Shown piece by piece: positions 54,276 to 64,000 of a stretch of DNA of 64,000 bases; the first letter of the stretch is position 1, and each line of letters starts with the position of its first letter. The notes under the pieces are model-generated. The model saw only the letters and a list, made by a program, of their open reading frames with translations, was not told the origin of the DNA and searched no databases. The position numbers and the translations under genes are program-made. This DNA comes from Moniliella sp. 'wahieum' (lineage: Eukaryota > Basidiomycota > Moniliellomycetes > Moniliellales > Moniliellaceae), in the NCBI GenBank assembly GCA_003971905.1, contig RSEE01000076.1, positions 186,001 through 250,000 on the forward strand. Reading direction: 5' to 3'.

Positions 54276-57200
54276 ATGGCCTCGGCGACGGCTGCGTCGT
54301 CGTGGCCGCGGGCACGGCGGCCACGCAGCTCCAAGCCGCCCTCACCGCCCTCGCCGACGCGACCTCCACGCCCCTCCCCCCCTCGCCCCCATCCCCACCC
54401 CCACCCCCCCCCTGCCTCTGCCCCCCTCCTCCCCTTCCCCCCTCCCTCCCCCCCCCCACCCCCTCAGCTTGTCTGGCAGCTCACTGCCCCCCCCTGTCCT
54501 CGCCCGCCCCGCACCCACCTCCTCCGCGACGCGCCGCAGCACACCCACACGCCCCTCCGTGTCCCTCCCGCCTGCGCCCGCTCGCCCCGCGCCTCTCCGC
54601 CATCGCCTCCGCTACCGCCACCGACGTTGTCCTGTCCGACGCTGCGTGTGATACCCCCGTCGCTGCCTTGGCCCAGGCCGAGGACGAACGTTTGCCCAGA
54701 TCGACATCCGCGGTTCCTCCGATGCGGTGGCCCTGGCCTGTCCGCGTTTTGGTTCTGTGCGACCAACTGGTACGCCATCCCCCCCCCTTCCCACGCTTCT
54801 TCCCCTTGTCGTGGAAATGGACTGACGCAGCTACGATCGACTGGCAGAACGGGCTGGAAACTGATACGTGCGAGCTGGACTGCACCTTGCTCAACATCCT
54901 TGGTGGGCGCAAACGGTGTGTGATCCAGACATCCAGGCCGACACTGTACCTCAATTACTTTGCGCCCACTACCTTTGGCTGGGTCCGCCCCCCCGATACC
55001 AGTGAGGATGCACGCTTGGCGCAGGAAGCCCACCTGGTTTACATCACCGGTCCCTCCAGTGGGGTGACGCGGGCCAAGGAGATGTTGTTGCAGATTGCGC
55101 AGCTCAAGAGCGCTGCCTTGCTTCCAAGGAAGCGGAAATGCTACCGTGCAAGTTGGACTGGCTCTTGTTGCACAAGAGGGACGAGCTGAGGTGCATCGCG
55201 ATCGACAATGGAACCCACATCTCTTTTCCTCCTTTGGGCAGCGCCCAGGGCCGCATCCAAGTACTGGGAGACAATCGCACGTCCATGGAGCGCACCCTGC
55301 GCGCCTGATGGCACTTGCTTCTCTCTTTTATCTTGCCAGCGTTGCGCTGCTGGATATGGGCGCCACGCTGAACAACAAGAGGTGGCGACGCTGGTGACGG
55401 ATGTGGCGCTCGTATCGGGTGCCGAGGTGCATTTACACCCTCTGCGCCGCTGCGGGGCGACTGGACAGGCGAGGCCCTGGCGCCCTCGGCCAGCCGAGTC
55501 GAGCTGCGCGGTACTTCGTCCGAAGTTCGAAAGGGTCTTGCTCACCTTCTCTCTCATCACCCGCCATCCAGCGCACCTACCCCCGCGCCGAGGTGACCGT
55601 CCATATTGAGCTTGCGGCGGAACACCGCGACTTTATCTGGGCAAGAAGAATGGCAAGGTCAACAAGATTATGAAGTTGGCCAACGTCCAGGTCAAGTACG
55701 ATACGTTCAACGAATACAATTTTGTGATTGAGTTGGGTGCGTTTGGAACCCCCCTTGAGCTCACTGCGCCGCCCATGGCTTCCGCCGCCTCGTTGGCCGG
55801 GTTGGAGGGCCCGTGCGAGGGAAGCAACGTTCTTCTCGGACTGGCTTGCTTGGAAGAAGAATTGCCCGCCGAGATTTCCTTCCATGTACCCGAGACGTAC
55901 CATAAGCGTATCATTGGTGTGGGGGGCAAGAACATTCAGCGTATCATGAAACGGTATGGGGTGTACGTCAAATTCTCTTCGGCCGAGGAGTTTGCCTCCT
56001 TGGGCGGCTACCTCAGTAACGAGGACAATGTCGTGGCACGCACTCCGGGCAAGAATACTGCTTCCTTGTTGCACCTGAAAGCTGCTGTGTTGGAGATGGT
56101 TGCCCCCAAAGACCGAGATTACACCACCACGACTCTTCCTATTGCGCGTTGGTTCCATCGCAGTCTGGCCTCGGAGCGCGCCATGTTATTACACGACCTC
56201 GAGACCCGGAATAGCTGTGCCGTCCGTTTCCCCCCGCGCGAGACGGCATTGGATGAGGTGACAATCTATGGTCCTGCCTCCAATTGCCCGGGGCTGCGCA
56301 GTTGCTGGAGCAAGTACCATACGAGGGCGTACACACCTTCCGCCTAGCACCTATGTCGCCTCGCATGAGTTTACGATCCTGACGGATATTTTGCGACGCG
56401 AGTTCAACCTTCGTCTCTCGTTCTTACCCAATCCCGAGGACCGGGAGGACGCGTCCCTACATCTGCACCTGTTTACCACCCGTTCCCACGCGCCTCTTCT
56501 ACCGACAGTACGAGCCATGTTCGATGTGTTCTTCCAGGCGCCTAGCCCGGCTGCCGGGCTGGCTCTCGCCACGCCCGTATCCCCCCGCCTTACGGCTACC
56601 CCCTTCCGTCCCCTACCACCAGTACCACCACACCTTCCCCTGCCACGCGGAGCCTGGCACTTTCCGCTTCGGCACTTCCCCTCCCCGACTCGCCCACCTG
56701 GAGCCGAAGGGGAGTCCGGAGCGGACCTCCGCCCTTGGCTTCGCCGGCCACGGAGGCGCATCCTACCCTCCATCTCGATGAGAGCCAGAGGGTGCGCACG
56801 GCTAGCTCGACTGCAACACCACATCCATCCTCGGCTCGCGCACCTCGTCAGGAGCTGGCTCGGCGGTGCAGGCAGCGCAAACGGCCCAGGCAGTCACGCT
56901 GCCCAAGCTCACGCTCACGCTCACGCTCAAGCTCAAGCTCAAGCCCAAGCCCAAGCCCAAGCAAGCTCAAGCTCAAGCCCAAGCCCAAGCCCAAGCTCGC
57001 CCAGGCCCGCCACGCTCACACTGTATCTGGTCCTGTTCTCACACCCCTTCGTACTTCGCCTTACCTTGAGCGAGCGCCGCTGCCCGACTTTTGGCGTCGA
57101 AACGGGCACCAAGTCGCGCACAGTTTCTCCTATGTCCGCGACGCCTGCACGAGGGTGGGAAGCGCCACCGCCTTCGTGGACGCAGGACGTGCGGCGCGTG

Positions 57201-57559
57201 GGGCACCGGGCGCAATCGTTGGATGTGGGCGGACGGGTGCCCGCCCGTGCCGAGTACCAAGCGTTCGATGGCGCGCTGTACGACCCGCCGTTTGATCCCA
57301 CCTTGGACCAAGGCCAGCTTGGTTACGAACCGTTCGAGCCGTATGACGCTCCTGCCCTCGGCCTCCACTCGGGCCCGAGCGTCTTGCCTCCCCTCATGAG
57401 TTCCAACCTGCCGAGACCGAGTTCCCCGATGCCCAACAAATTGTACGTTTGCGCTCCTCCGCTCCTCATCCCTTTGCTGCAAAGGAGACTAACATGGAAC
57501 CCACCCGCGCTCAGTCGGAGATGAACCGAGCGATGCAACTCTGGTCCCTCAATCCTTGA
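54276..57559 (+). CDS. multi-KH-domain RNA-binding protein (Khd4/bicaudal-C-like)
   Basis: Probable mRNA-binding regulator, cytoplasmic. Conserved parts: NGLETDTCELDCTLLNILGG, AHLVYITGPSSGVTRAKEML, CKLDWLLLHKRDELRCIAID with a GTHISFPPLG strand, HRDFIW followed by GKVNKIMKLANVQVKYDTF (a KH GxxG loop), FHVPETYHKRIIGVGGKNIQ then RIMKRYGVYVKFSS (the clearest KH domain), FPPRETALDEVTIYG, EFTILTDILRREFNLRLSFL, and a disordered tail with (Gln-Ala)n and Pro/Ser runs. The last intron is 57443-57514, and the final exon reads SEMNRAMQLWSLNP, stop TGA at 57557. The protein resembles the fungal KH family that includes Ustilago Khd4. The start is uncertain because the N-terminal 170 codons are Pro-rich and shift frame. 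Other frame changes lie near 55,135, 55,315, 55,590, 56,300 and 56,700. Confidence 0.82.
56895..57005 (+). repeat. hexamer repeat encoding (Gln-Ala)n/(Lys-Pro/Leu)n in the KH gene
   Basis: CTCACG, CTCAAG and CCCAAG hexamers run in tandem. In one frame they read His-Ala/Gln-Ala, in another Lys-Leu/Lys-Pro. The same dipeptide type is found in the SNF5 gene 51 kb away. Confidence 0.8.
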
Positions 57560-58099
57560 GCTTATAGCATTCCTATCGTACCCGCCTATCTCCCCCCGCG
57601 ACCTGTCTCCCGCCTCGTCTTTCTCTCTCTCTCTTTCTCTCTCTCTCTCTCCCGTTGCCCGTTGCCGTTGCCCGTATTGCCGTTACCAGGATGTGGTTTA
57701 CCCTCTGATTCCCCCCCCTATGCGTCTACCACGGAAGCTAGTTCCTTTTGATGCCCCCAATCTCGGTTGATCAATGATCGTTAAATGTCCTGGGGCTTGT
57801 CCCCCTAGTCCCCCCCCGGCCTTAACCGGTAACCGTTAACCCTCCTAGCCCCTCTTTGTACGCCCTCCGGAGTCTGCTTTACCTGATTCCCATCCTGTCG
57901 CAGCTTGGGACTCCTCCCCGCTGCCTGGCGAGTCCAAATGGACCACGTCGAGCCCGAGTGGTCAGAACTTTGGAGAAGGCTACAACATCTATGCATATTG
58001 CAATCCTCCTCACCAACCTGTTAAACGATTGGAACGTCATTAATCATTAGGCTTGTAGACGATCGCCTGCCATCATCGATTCGGATCTACATTTAACAT
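57560..58099. other. intergenic region between convergent KH and GAD genes
   Basis: A CTCTCTTT tract (57,620-57,655) and CCGTTGCCGTTGCC words (57,650-57,690) follow the KH gene. An ACCGGTAACCGTTAACC word lies at 57,825-57,842. No gene is recognised. Confidence 0.6.
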
Positions 58100-59748
58100 T
58101 TAGCACGCGTGGCCGTAGCCCGAGGGCTTGCTGTGGGCATGGTCATGCTTCTGGGCCGAGGCACGAACGTGCTTGCCTGGGTGGAACAGGTCGGAGCGGT
58201 GCGTGCGACCTGTGCCCGTAGCGTTGGCCGCCTTGGCCGCCACGGTGGCCGAGGGATTGAGGGCAGCTGTGGCGACATGGTCGTCGGTCAAGGCGTCGGT
58301 GACATCGAGCAAGTCCTCGACCAAGCTGACCACCATATCTTCGCTCATTGAGTTGCGGACGACGATGCGGAGAATTTCCTGGTCAGTGAGCGGTTCGGGC
58401 AACGGGTAGTTGGGTACGATCCAGCCTTTGCTGCGCAACATGGTTTGGACCCACTTTTGCTGCAAGTGCGGGTACTTGGTACGGAACTCCTTGGTCCAGC
58501 GGAACGCGACAACGGGCAAAGAAGGCTTGTAGTACCGCTTGGGCTTCGTCCTTGGTGGGGCGGTAGGAGCCTGGGCTAGGCTTTCGGAAACCACCTCGTA
58601 CACACCACTCTTTTCAATGGCACGGGCAAACATGCGCGCATTGCGCAAGTCGGCTTCGACCACTTGCTTGTACCCTTCCTGGCCCAACTTGATGAAGTTG
58701 TAGTACTGCACCACCATTTGGCCCGCCGGACGGGAAAAGTTGAGATTAAAGTCAATCTGGTCCGAACCGAGATAGGAGAGTTCAAACAACAGTTCCTTGG
58801 GCAAGTGGTCCGGCGTACGCCACACCACCCACCCCAATCCCACTGGCGCCAGACCAAACTTATGCCCGGACGAGTTGATGGACGCTACGCGCTTAACGCG
58901 GAAATCCCACTCGAGCTCCGGCCACGCAAAGGGCAACACGAACCCGCCCGAGGCCGCATCGACGTGAATGGGGATATCGAGTCCGGTCTTGGCCTGCAGG
59001 TCGTCCAACAAGTCGGACATCTCCTTGACCGGCTCAATCGCACCGGTGTAGGTGGAGCCAGCAATGACAAACACAGCAATCGTGTTTTCGTCCACCATCT
59101 CGATCGCCTTTTTGGTGTCGAGACGGTAGTGCGATTCCTCGCTAACCGGCACCAGGCGCAGTTCAATGTCAAAGTACTTGGCCGCCTTTTCCACACACAC
59201 TTGGGTGTTGGCACCGACAATCAGGTTGGGCTTGTCAGTGGGCTTGCCCTCGGCTTTGCGCCGTTGCTGCCACTGTTTCTTGAGCGCCAAAGCCCCCAGC
59301 ATGATCGCTTCAGAGGAGCCCGTGGTGGCCGTGCCCAGCGCACGGACCGTCTCACCGTCCTCGGAATGCGTTTTGGGCGCATGCCACAGATCCGCCACCA
59401 TCGACACACAGCGTCCGTGTAAGTTGATGGTGGAAGGGTACTCGTCCCCGTCGGCAAGGTTGATGTTCCAATGCTCTTGGAACAGCCGCTGGGCATAATC
59501 GTCCACCTGCGTCGAGACAAACGAGGCCAAGTTGAGGGTCGGCTTGCCGTCCCGCGCCAACTCGCCACGCACGGCCGAATACGCATCCACACCGCCACAC
59601 CGCGCTTGGGAATGTGCGTCTGGGGCAAACCAATGCTCTGGTACTTGCCAGCCAGGGGACCGGTGCCGTCGCGGTCGCTCAGGCGCAGGCCGTGTTCGGC
59701 AGCGAGCTCGAACAGGTCATGGGCATCGACGTGAGCAGCAAGTCCCAT
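58100..59748 (-). CDS. glutamate decarboxylase
   Basis: PLP enzyme converting L-glutamate to GABA and CO2, in the cytosol. The Met at 59748 gives MGLAAHVDAHDLFELAAEHG. One lost base near 59,597 shifts the frame before DAYSAVRGELARDGKPTLNL. From there the gene is open to its stop: CVSMVADLWHAP, TTGSSEAIMLGALALKKQWQ, IPIHVDAASGGFVLPFAWPE, SINSSGHKFGLAPVGLGWVV (the Lys of SGHKFG binds PLP) and SRPAGQMVVQYYNFIKLGQE. The C-terminal tail is rich in His, Ser and Lys and ends SKPSGYGHAC, a pattern I know from other fungal GADs. About 548 residues. No intron is needed. The start is shared by both the motif position and the usual length. Confidence 0.95.
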
Positions 59749-60217
59749 GTTGGTGCTTCGTCTAGTGGTGTGGGGATGAGGGGGGAGGGGGGATAGGGAC
59801 GCAGTAGGGTGGTATTACTAAGTACTTCTCAATATGGTATGCTTTGTGGGCGAACAACGCAACAATGGGGGCCGGGAGAGGAGGGGGGGGAGAGAGGAGG
59901 GCGGCGCACGGGCGGGGCCGGAGCGGCGGCAGGAGGTGTGTGACATGTGATGCGGCCCAAGGCCACGGACCACGACGCTCCCCACGCGTCCCCGTCCGTG
60001 GACCGGAGTGCACATTGCGGCATGTGGATGAGGCGGGCCGGTGGAGGGGGCGGCGTGATGGTCGATTGTGGAAGCGCAGGATGCGGCGTTTGGTTGAGCC
60101 GGCGATGAGCGGGGGATGCAGATGGGCAGAGGCGAAGCTGGCGAAGCTAGCGAAGCTTGAAGAGGGCCACGGAGTGCGGAGTGTGCGTAGTGAGTACGAA
60201 AACGTCTGTAGACTGTG

Positions 60218-60234
60218 GACTGAGTACTGAGTAC
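60218..60234. repeat. 7-bp array of AGTACTG units
   Basis: ACTGAGTACTGAGTAC consists of AGTACT palindromes at seven-base steps with a G spacer. The same word lies inside the ARP1-like pseudogene, in the PX-gene intron and at 41,820-41,841. Confidence 0.8.
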
Positions 60235-60456
60235 ATTTGCCGCTGGCCAGCAGCTGTGTGTGCGTGCCTGTGTGCTGACGTCACTGTCACATGTCACCCA
60301 GCCCGCCGCTGAACATTTCAGCTGGAGCTCATGCGTCTGGCTCTCGCACGGAGGCCACAGGGGCTGTGCACACTGGCCAGATGCGGCGATGCCCGCCGAG
60401 CCACTCGATTCCGAGGCGCTGCGACTGGCAGTAGGAGGGCAGTGTCTGGGGGAGCG

Positions 60457-60490
60457 TCCGTGTCACATGTCACATGCCACATGCCACGTG
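60457..60490. repeat. 7-bp array of ACATGTC / ACATGCC units
   Basis: ACATGTC, ACATGCC, ACATGCC and ACGTGTC follow one another at exact seven-base steps, so the period is kept while the hexamer mutates. Confidence 0.85.
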
Positions 60491-60748
60491 TCGACTATCG
60501 GTTCAATATGCAATGCCCGCTCGGCGCCAGCCAGCCGTTCGCCCTCGCTTCGTTCCGCACAGCACCGCACAGCCTCGCACCGCACCGGCCACTACTCAGC
60601 ACTCGGCCTGTGTGCTCAGCCACTCAGGTGAACCTTCCAACGCACCAACACGCAGTCTGTGTACTCGATCCAACCGCAAGAGCAACACATCCGAGCTCCG
60701 CCACACCCACACAACTACTCCCCCTCCACCACACCTACCACCTCCCCC

Positions 60749-61339
60749 ATGTCTGGCCCCAACGAGGACAAGCGTCCCCCCCGGGTGGACCAAGCAGTTT
60801 GACAGCAACTATGGCCGCTGGTTCTACGTCGACACCAAGAGCCAGCCCCCGCGTTCGATCTGGGTCCACCCGCTGGACGAGCATCCGCCCCAGCAGCAAC
60901 AGCAGCAATATGCCCCGCCCCCTGGGCCCCCGGCCTCGGATCCTTCCCGCGGATACGGCCCGAGCAACTATGGTGGTCCCCCGCAGGGCGGCTACGGAGG
61001 CCCGCAAGGCCCCTCTGGCTACGGTGCCCCCAGGGCGGCTACGGTGGTCCGCCGCCCCAGCGCCAGAACTATAGTCCGCCACCACAAATGTACCAGCAGC
61101 CAGTCTACCAGCAGCCCCCTCCTCCTCAGGTCATCCAAGCTGCCCCGGCCAAGAAGAAGCATGGTCTGGGCGGATGGGGGGGTGCAGCCCTCGGGCTGGG
61201 AGGTGGCCTGTTGGGAGGCATGCTGCTTGACGACGTGATTGATCACAAGGAAGACGAAGCGTACGACCAGGGCTATGACAATGGCATGGACAATGGCGGC
61301 GACTTTGGCGGCGGAGACTTTGGCGGCGGAGACTGGTGA
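60749..61339 (+). CDS. WW-domain protein with glycine-zipper-like tail
   Basis: Small adaptor-like protein. The ATG at 60749 gives MSGPNEDKRPP. A C run at 60,775-60,782 seems one base short, after which the WW domain reads PGWTKQFDSNYGRWFYVDTK, then PPRSIWVHPLDEHPP. The two Trp and the final Pro are in place. A Gln/Gly/Tyr/Pro-rich linker (QQQQQQYAPPPGPPASD, GYGGPQGPSGYGAPQ) follows, with a second frame change near 61,030. The C-terminus AKKKHGLGGWGGAALGLGGG, then LLGGMLLDDVIDHKEDEAYD, combines a Gly-rich hydrophobic stretch with an acidic end, and stops at 61339 after repeated GGDFGGGD. About 195 residues. Its partners are unknown; WW domains bind proline-rich peptides. Confidence 0.82.
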
Positions 61340-61812
61340 TTAAGATTTCGCTTTGGCCGTCTCCCGCTCTATCCTCCACCTTACCTTGGCCTCGTCGAAC
61401 AATCTAGTCTCCCTTGCTCCGTATATGGTTGCTCTCTAAACTAAAGAGGATGGGTCCGCCGTTGGTGCTGCCCCTCTTGCCCAGGACCAAGTCTTGCCTG
61501 CTTTGTCCATTTCGCCTCGATTGCGCTGAATTCATGCCATTGATCCATTGGACCTTCCTTTTCACCGCCCACACCCAAAGGTTCGTCGCGTCTTGGCGCA
61601 GTCGCTGCTTACATAGTACACTCACCGCGTCAATCCCCGGAAGGCCGCATACCGGGTCTACCCTCCTCTTTTCCCAACTGAAACGTGCTGACAGGCCCAA
61701 AAGGTCTTTAGCGTCTTTACGTTAGGCGGATTAGGTCCACAGCATGCAAGGAGCGCTTACACTTTACGTCTGTCCCAGGTACTCCTCATTGTGCGGATCA
61801 CAATGTCATTGC
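61340..61812. other. spacer
   Basis: This holds the 3' flank of the WW gene. Nothing else is recognised. Confidence 0.5.
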
Positions 61813-61917
61813 GCACTCGTGATCAAGTGGTTAAGATGCAACTTTCCCATAACATTGGGGTTCCATCATGAGGAGCTAGCACAAGTTGTTGCCCGGGTTC
61901 GAATCCCGGCGAGTGCA
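61813..61917 (+). tRNA. tRNA-Gly (CCC), intron-containing
   Basis: Acceptor strands GCACTCG (61813-61819) and CGAGTGC (61910-61916) pair fully. The anticodon stem CAACT/AGTTG and T-arm CCGGG-TTCGAAT-CCCGG are perfect. The anticodon loop TTCCCA gives CCC, and an intron of about 33 bases after position 37 contains TGGG, able to pair with the anticodon. Confidence 0.92.
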
Positions 61918-62636
61918 CCTTTTTTGTTCTTCTTGGTCTCCCACCAATCTTCCCCTGCCCCAGCTTTCAGGCTCATCTGTCTCTCCATTTCCCGAGACAA
62001 AATCTGCACGAAGATGGGGTTGCACGACAACTCTTCTATATAGGCTCACCTCCACGTCGACAGCCAAGTGCGTTGTTTCGACTGAGCTCACAGTGCGACA
62101 ATACAACAAGTCCAGACTGATCTCCGTCATGCTCTGTGCCCTGTTGCGTTCTTCACGCAACAAGTGCAAATGTAGACTGAGGTCATCTCGTAGGGGTACG
62201 TCTTTGGGTGCGTGATGCACCTGTGCGCGCCCAGAAAATTAAAGTTCGGGGGCGGGGGACGTTGCACATGAAGCTCTGTGCGATAGCCGATCCTCAACAA
62301 GCTGATTGTGCGCTCCATCAGGAACACCCCTCATCTTCTCAAAGAGCTGGGCACACTCATTTCTCAAGGAACCGACTGATGTAGAGGAAGAAGAGGATGA
62401 AACGCGGCTCGAGAGGAAGGCCATTGCAGGTGGCCCGCATTATCATGGAGTGAGTGGAGACCCCGAGCGTTTTGGAGGACCACCAAGAATGGAAGAGGAG
62501 GCTCACGCTTTGAGGGGCTTTTGGCGTAAAAGAAGGGCAAGAGTGCGTACCGGAAGGTGAGGTACATGCGGAAAAACACCTGGAACGTATTGGAACGGCC
62601 CCGTTGCGATGGAAGTCACGAAGGCTATTTCATCGG
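61918..62636. other. spacer between two tRNA-Gly genes
   Basis: A T-run directly follows the first tRNA (61,921-61,926), the expected RNA polymerase III stop. No gene is recognised in the rest. Confidence 0.55.
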
Positions 62637-62729
62637 GCTTCAATGGGTTAGTGGTATACTATATCGTTGCCAAGCAGCTTCAAGCTTCTTCGCCTCGATA
62701 TGACAGGGGTTCGATTCCCCTTTGAAGCA
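62637..62729 (+). tRNA. tRNA-Gly (GCC), intron-containing
   Basis: Acceptor strands GCTTCAA (62637-62643) and TTGAAGC (62722-62728) pair fully. The D-loop GGGTTAGTGGTATA is typical of eukaryotic tRNA-Gly(GCC). The stem TATCG/CGATA encloses the loop TTGCCA, so the anticodon is GCC. An intron of about 22-24 bases contains AAGCTTC hairpin-forming words. T-arm AGGGG-TTCGATT-CCCCT is perfect, and ATTTTT follows at 62,731. Confidence 0.92.
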
Positions 62730-64000
62730 TATTTTTGGTCGTTCACCGCCCTAGGCAACACGACAGAACCAACGAAGGTACAGTAGGGGATTTGGGGTTG
62801 GGGATCTGTGAAAAGTGAATGGACGCAATACTGCGCGCCACTGTAACGTATATATTAGAGCCGTTCGCCTGCGCATCTTTGGAACAGGTTTTTTTCATTC
62901 CACAAGTGGACCAGAACCCGACGGAGGGCAGCGTAAAGGTACTTTCCGTTTCCTTTCATACGACACTTTGCTGGTCGCATAAATCCCCCAGGAGAGCGCA
63001 GTATTATATGTTTTTCCTTCAACGGCTGGCCCACAGTAGACACCCGGCTATCTTGGAGGGTGGAAACCGCAGAGCAACAGACGTTTTGATCATGTATAGC
63101 TGAGCTGTACACACGAGCTTAGGAAATATTCCATCCCTCCAGAAAAAGGGAGAACACCGGAAGGACTGTGCAACAAGCTGGGCCTGGGATGCCATCATGC
63201 CATATAGAAACCTTGCGCCATGATATATGGACCATACTGCCCCGTGCTGGATGACGAGACAAGAGGTGATGCATGATGCATGACGCAGACCAACAGCAGC
63301 CGGGGTAAATTTTAAAGCCCGTCTCCTTGCCAGGCGGGCCAATGCCGTGGGCTGCCATGGCTTGGAGCCAAAGAGGAGGCCTGACGAGGCTCTCGCTGCA
63401 TGTCTTCCTCCCATGGGACAAGACCGTGGAATCGATGCCGTCTCAATCGGCAGCAACGTGATACTTTAGGGTTAGGGTTGGCATGGCGAGACAGTGAGTT
63501 TTTTGTGGTTGCAACAATCCACCATCAGCTTCCGGCCCGGACAACGATCCAAAGAGGCCAACAGTAGGCTTATCGATCAAAGTCATCCTCACTGGCCTCC
63601 ATTGCGGGTGCGTTCCTAACAGGTCGAGTCAACTATGGCATCCACTATCAAGACTGGTCCCACGCACTAAGCCACTGGCCTTGGCGCCCTCACAATCGCA
63701 AGCAGAAGAGAAGGGAGAGATTACTGTTCAATAGGTTGGCTACTCCCCACCGACTTGTCTGGTCCTCCAACGCAGTCCACTCGCCAAAGGGATCAATCCG
63801 GCCCAACCACAACGAGCACGTCCCGGGGACGGATGAAAAGACCGACGGATTTTGTGCTGTCCCGCTGCGGCACCATGACCGACAGGGGGGAAGTGCTGCG
63901 GAACGAAAGAGGTGGCGAATCGGTCAAGGAACGCGTGCCTGGGCCCGACGATGCACCCGACCACCTCCGTCCGCCTGCCCGACCCAAGGGGTGGAGAGGC
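62730..64000. other. terminal region without a supported gene
   Basis: A GGGTTAGGG word lies at 63,468, too short to call telomeric. Minus-strand frames at 63,740-63,987 (VGCIVGPRHAFLDRF, then LSVMVPQRDSTKSVGLFIRP and RDVLVVVGPD) look like conserved protein with a frameshift and may be the end of a gene reaching beyond the window. I cannot name it. Confidence 0.4.

Larger units (their letters stand above)
59749..60748. other. divergent 5' region of GAD and WW genes with palindromic arrays
   Basis: It holds GTGACATGTGATG (59,939), ACTGAGTACTGAGTAC (60,218-60,234) and a TCACATGTCACATGCCACATG array (60,460-60,485). No gene is recognised. Promoters of both flanking genes must lie here. Confidence 0.6.

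Noticed and set aside
58664-59422. 252-codon plus-strand frame opposite glutamate decarboxylase
   Set aside because: Antisense shadow created by codon bias; no recognisable protein.
63464-63480. GGGTTAGGGTTGG as a telomere remnant
   Set aside because: Only about two TTAGGG units and genes on both sides; too short to claim.
1-64000. CRISPR array, operon structure, integrase or phage region
   Set aside because: Repeats are tandem without unique spacers of constant length, genes have spliceosomal introns, and no bacterial-type mobile genes are visible.

Overview
The window looks like nuclear DNA of a basidiomycete fungus. The genes carry short introns of about 55-170 bp with GTACGT or GTATGT donors and TACTAAT- or CTAAC-like branch sites. 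They lie on both strands with wide spacers and no operons. All three tRNA genes have introns. Gene content and the GATA-finger tail of the SNF5 homologue fit Basidiomycota; Ustilaginomycotina is my best guess, but I cannot prove it from this window.

Layout. 1-2,700: gene-poor, short-period repeats, one tRNA-Phe. 2.7-6.7 kb: SNF5-type SWI/SNF subunit (-). 7.2-7.8 kb: Vps68/TMEM50 protein (-). 8.7-11.4 kb: endosomal Na+/H+ exchanger (-), divergent from glutamate 5-kinase (11.7-13.05 kb, +). 13.3-14.0 kb: 24-kDa subunit of complex I (-). 14.6-15.8 kb: mitochondrial carrier of the oxaloacetate/SLC25A35 type (-). 17.2-18.5 kb: broken ARP1-like actin-related gene (-). 19.35-20.5 kb: BAR-SH3 protein (-). 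21.8-23.9 kb: amino acid permease (+). 25.5-27.2 kb: secreted six-hairpin glycosidase-like protein (+). 28.2-29.3 kb: 3-hydroxyacyl-CoA dehydrogenase (+). 29.3-33.7 kb: microsatellite, low-complexity ORF, repeat copy A. 33.8-34.6 kb: ribosomal protein eL8 (-). 35.6-38.0 kb: DUF2408 protein (-), divergent from a PX-domain protein (38.5-40.6 kb, +). 42.9-43.9 kb: Sfk1/TMEM150-like membrane protein (+). 44.3-44.9 kb: repeat copy B with a small ORF (-). 46.2-47.8 kb: F-actin capping protein alpha with a large acidic insert (+). 48.1-49.9 kb: GMC oxidoreductase (-), divergent from a UBE2W-like E2 (50.6-51.2 kb, +). 52.1-53.3 kb: unrecognised secretory-pathway protein (-). 54.3-57.6 kb: multi-KH RNA-binding protein (+). 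58.1-59.7 kb: glutamate decarboxylase (-). 60.7-61.3 kb: WW-domain protein (+). 61.8-62.7 kb: two tRNA-Gly genes.

Most genes are housekeeping: chromatin, translation, mitochondrial respiration and transport, endosomal trafficking, actin cortex, ubiquitin. No biosynthetic cluster is evident. Glutamate 5-kinase and glutamate decarboxylase both use glutamate but lie 45 kb apart.

Two traits cut across the window. First, almost every conserved gene is interrupted by single-base frameshifts, usually one missing base in or beside a short run. This looks more like uncorrected sequencing indels than decay, so CDS spans below are gene extents and not open frames. Second, spacers carry many micro-arrays with a 7-bp period whose unit is a palindromic hexamer of the form A(palindromic tetramer)T plus one base. 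Several different tetramers are used. I know of no described element of this form, and it is the most unusual signal here.
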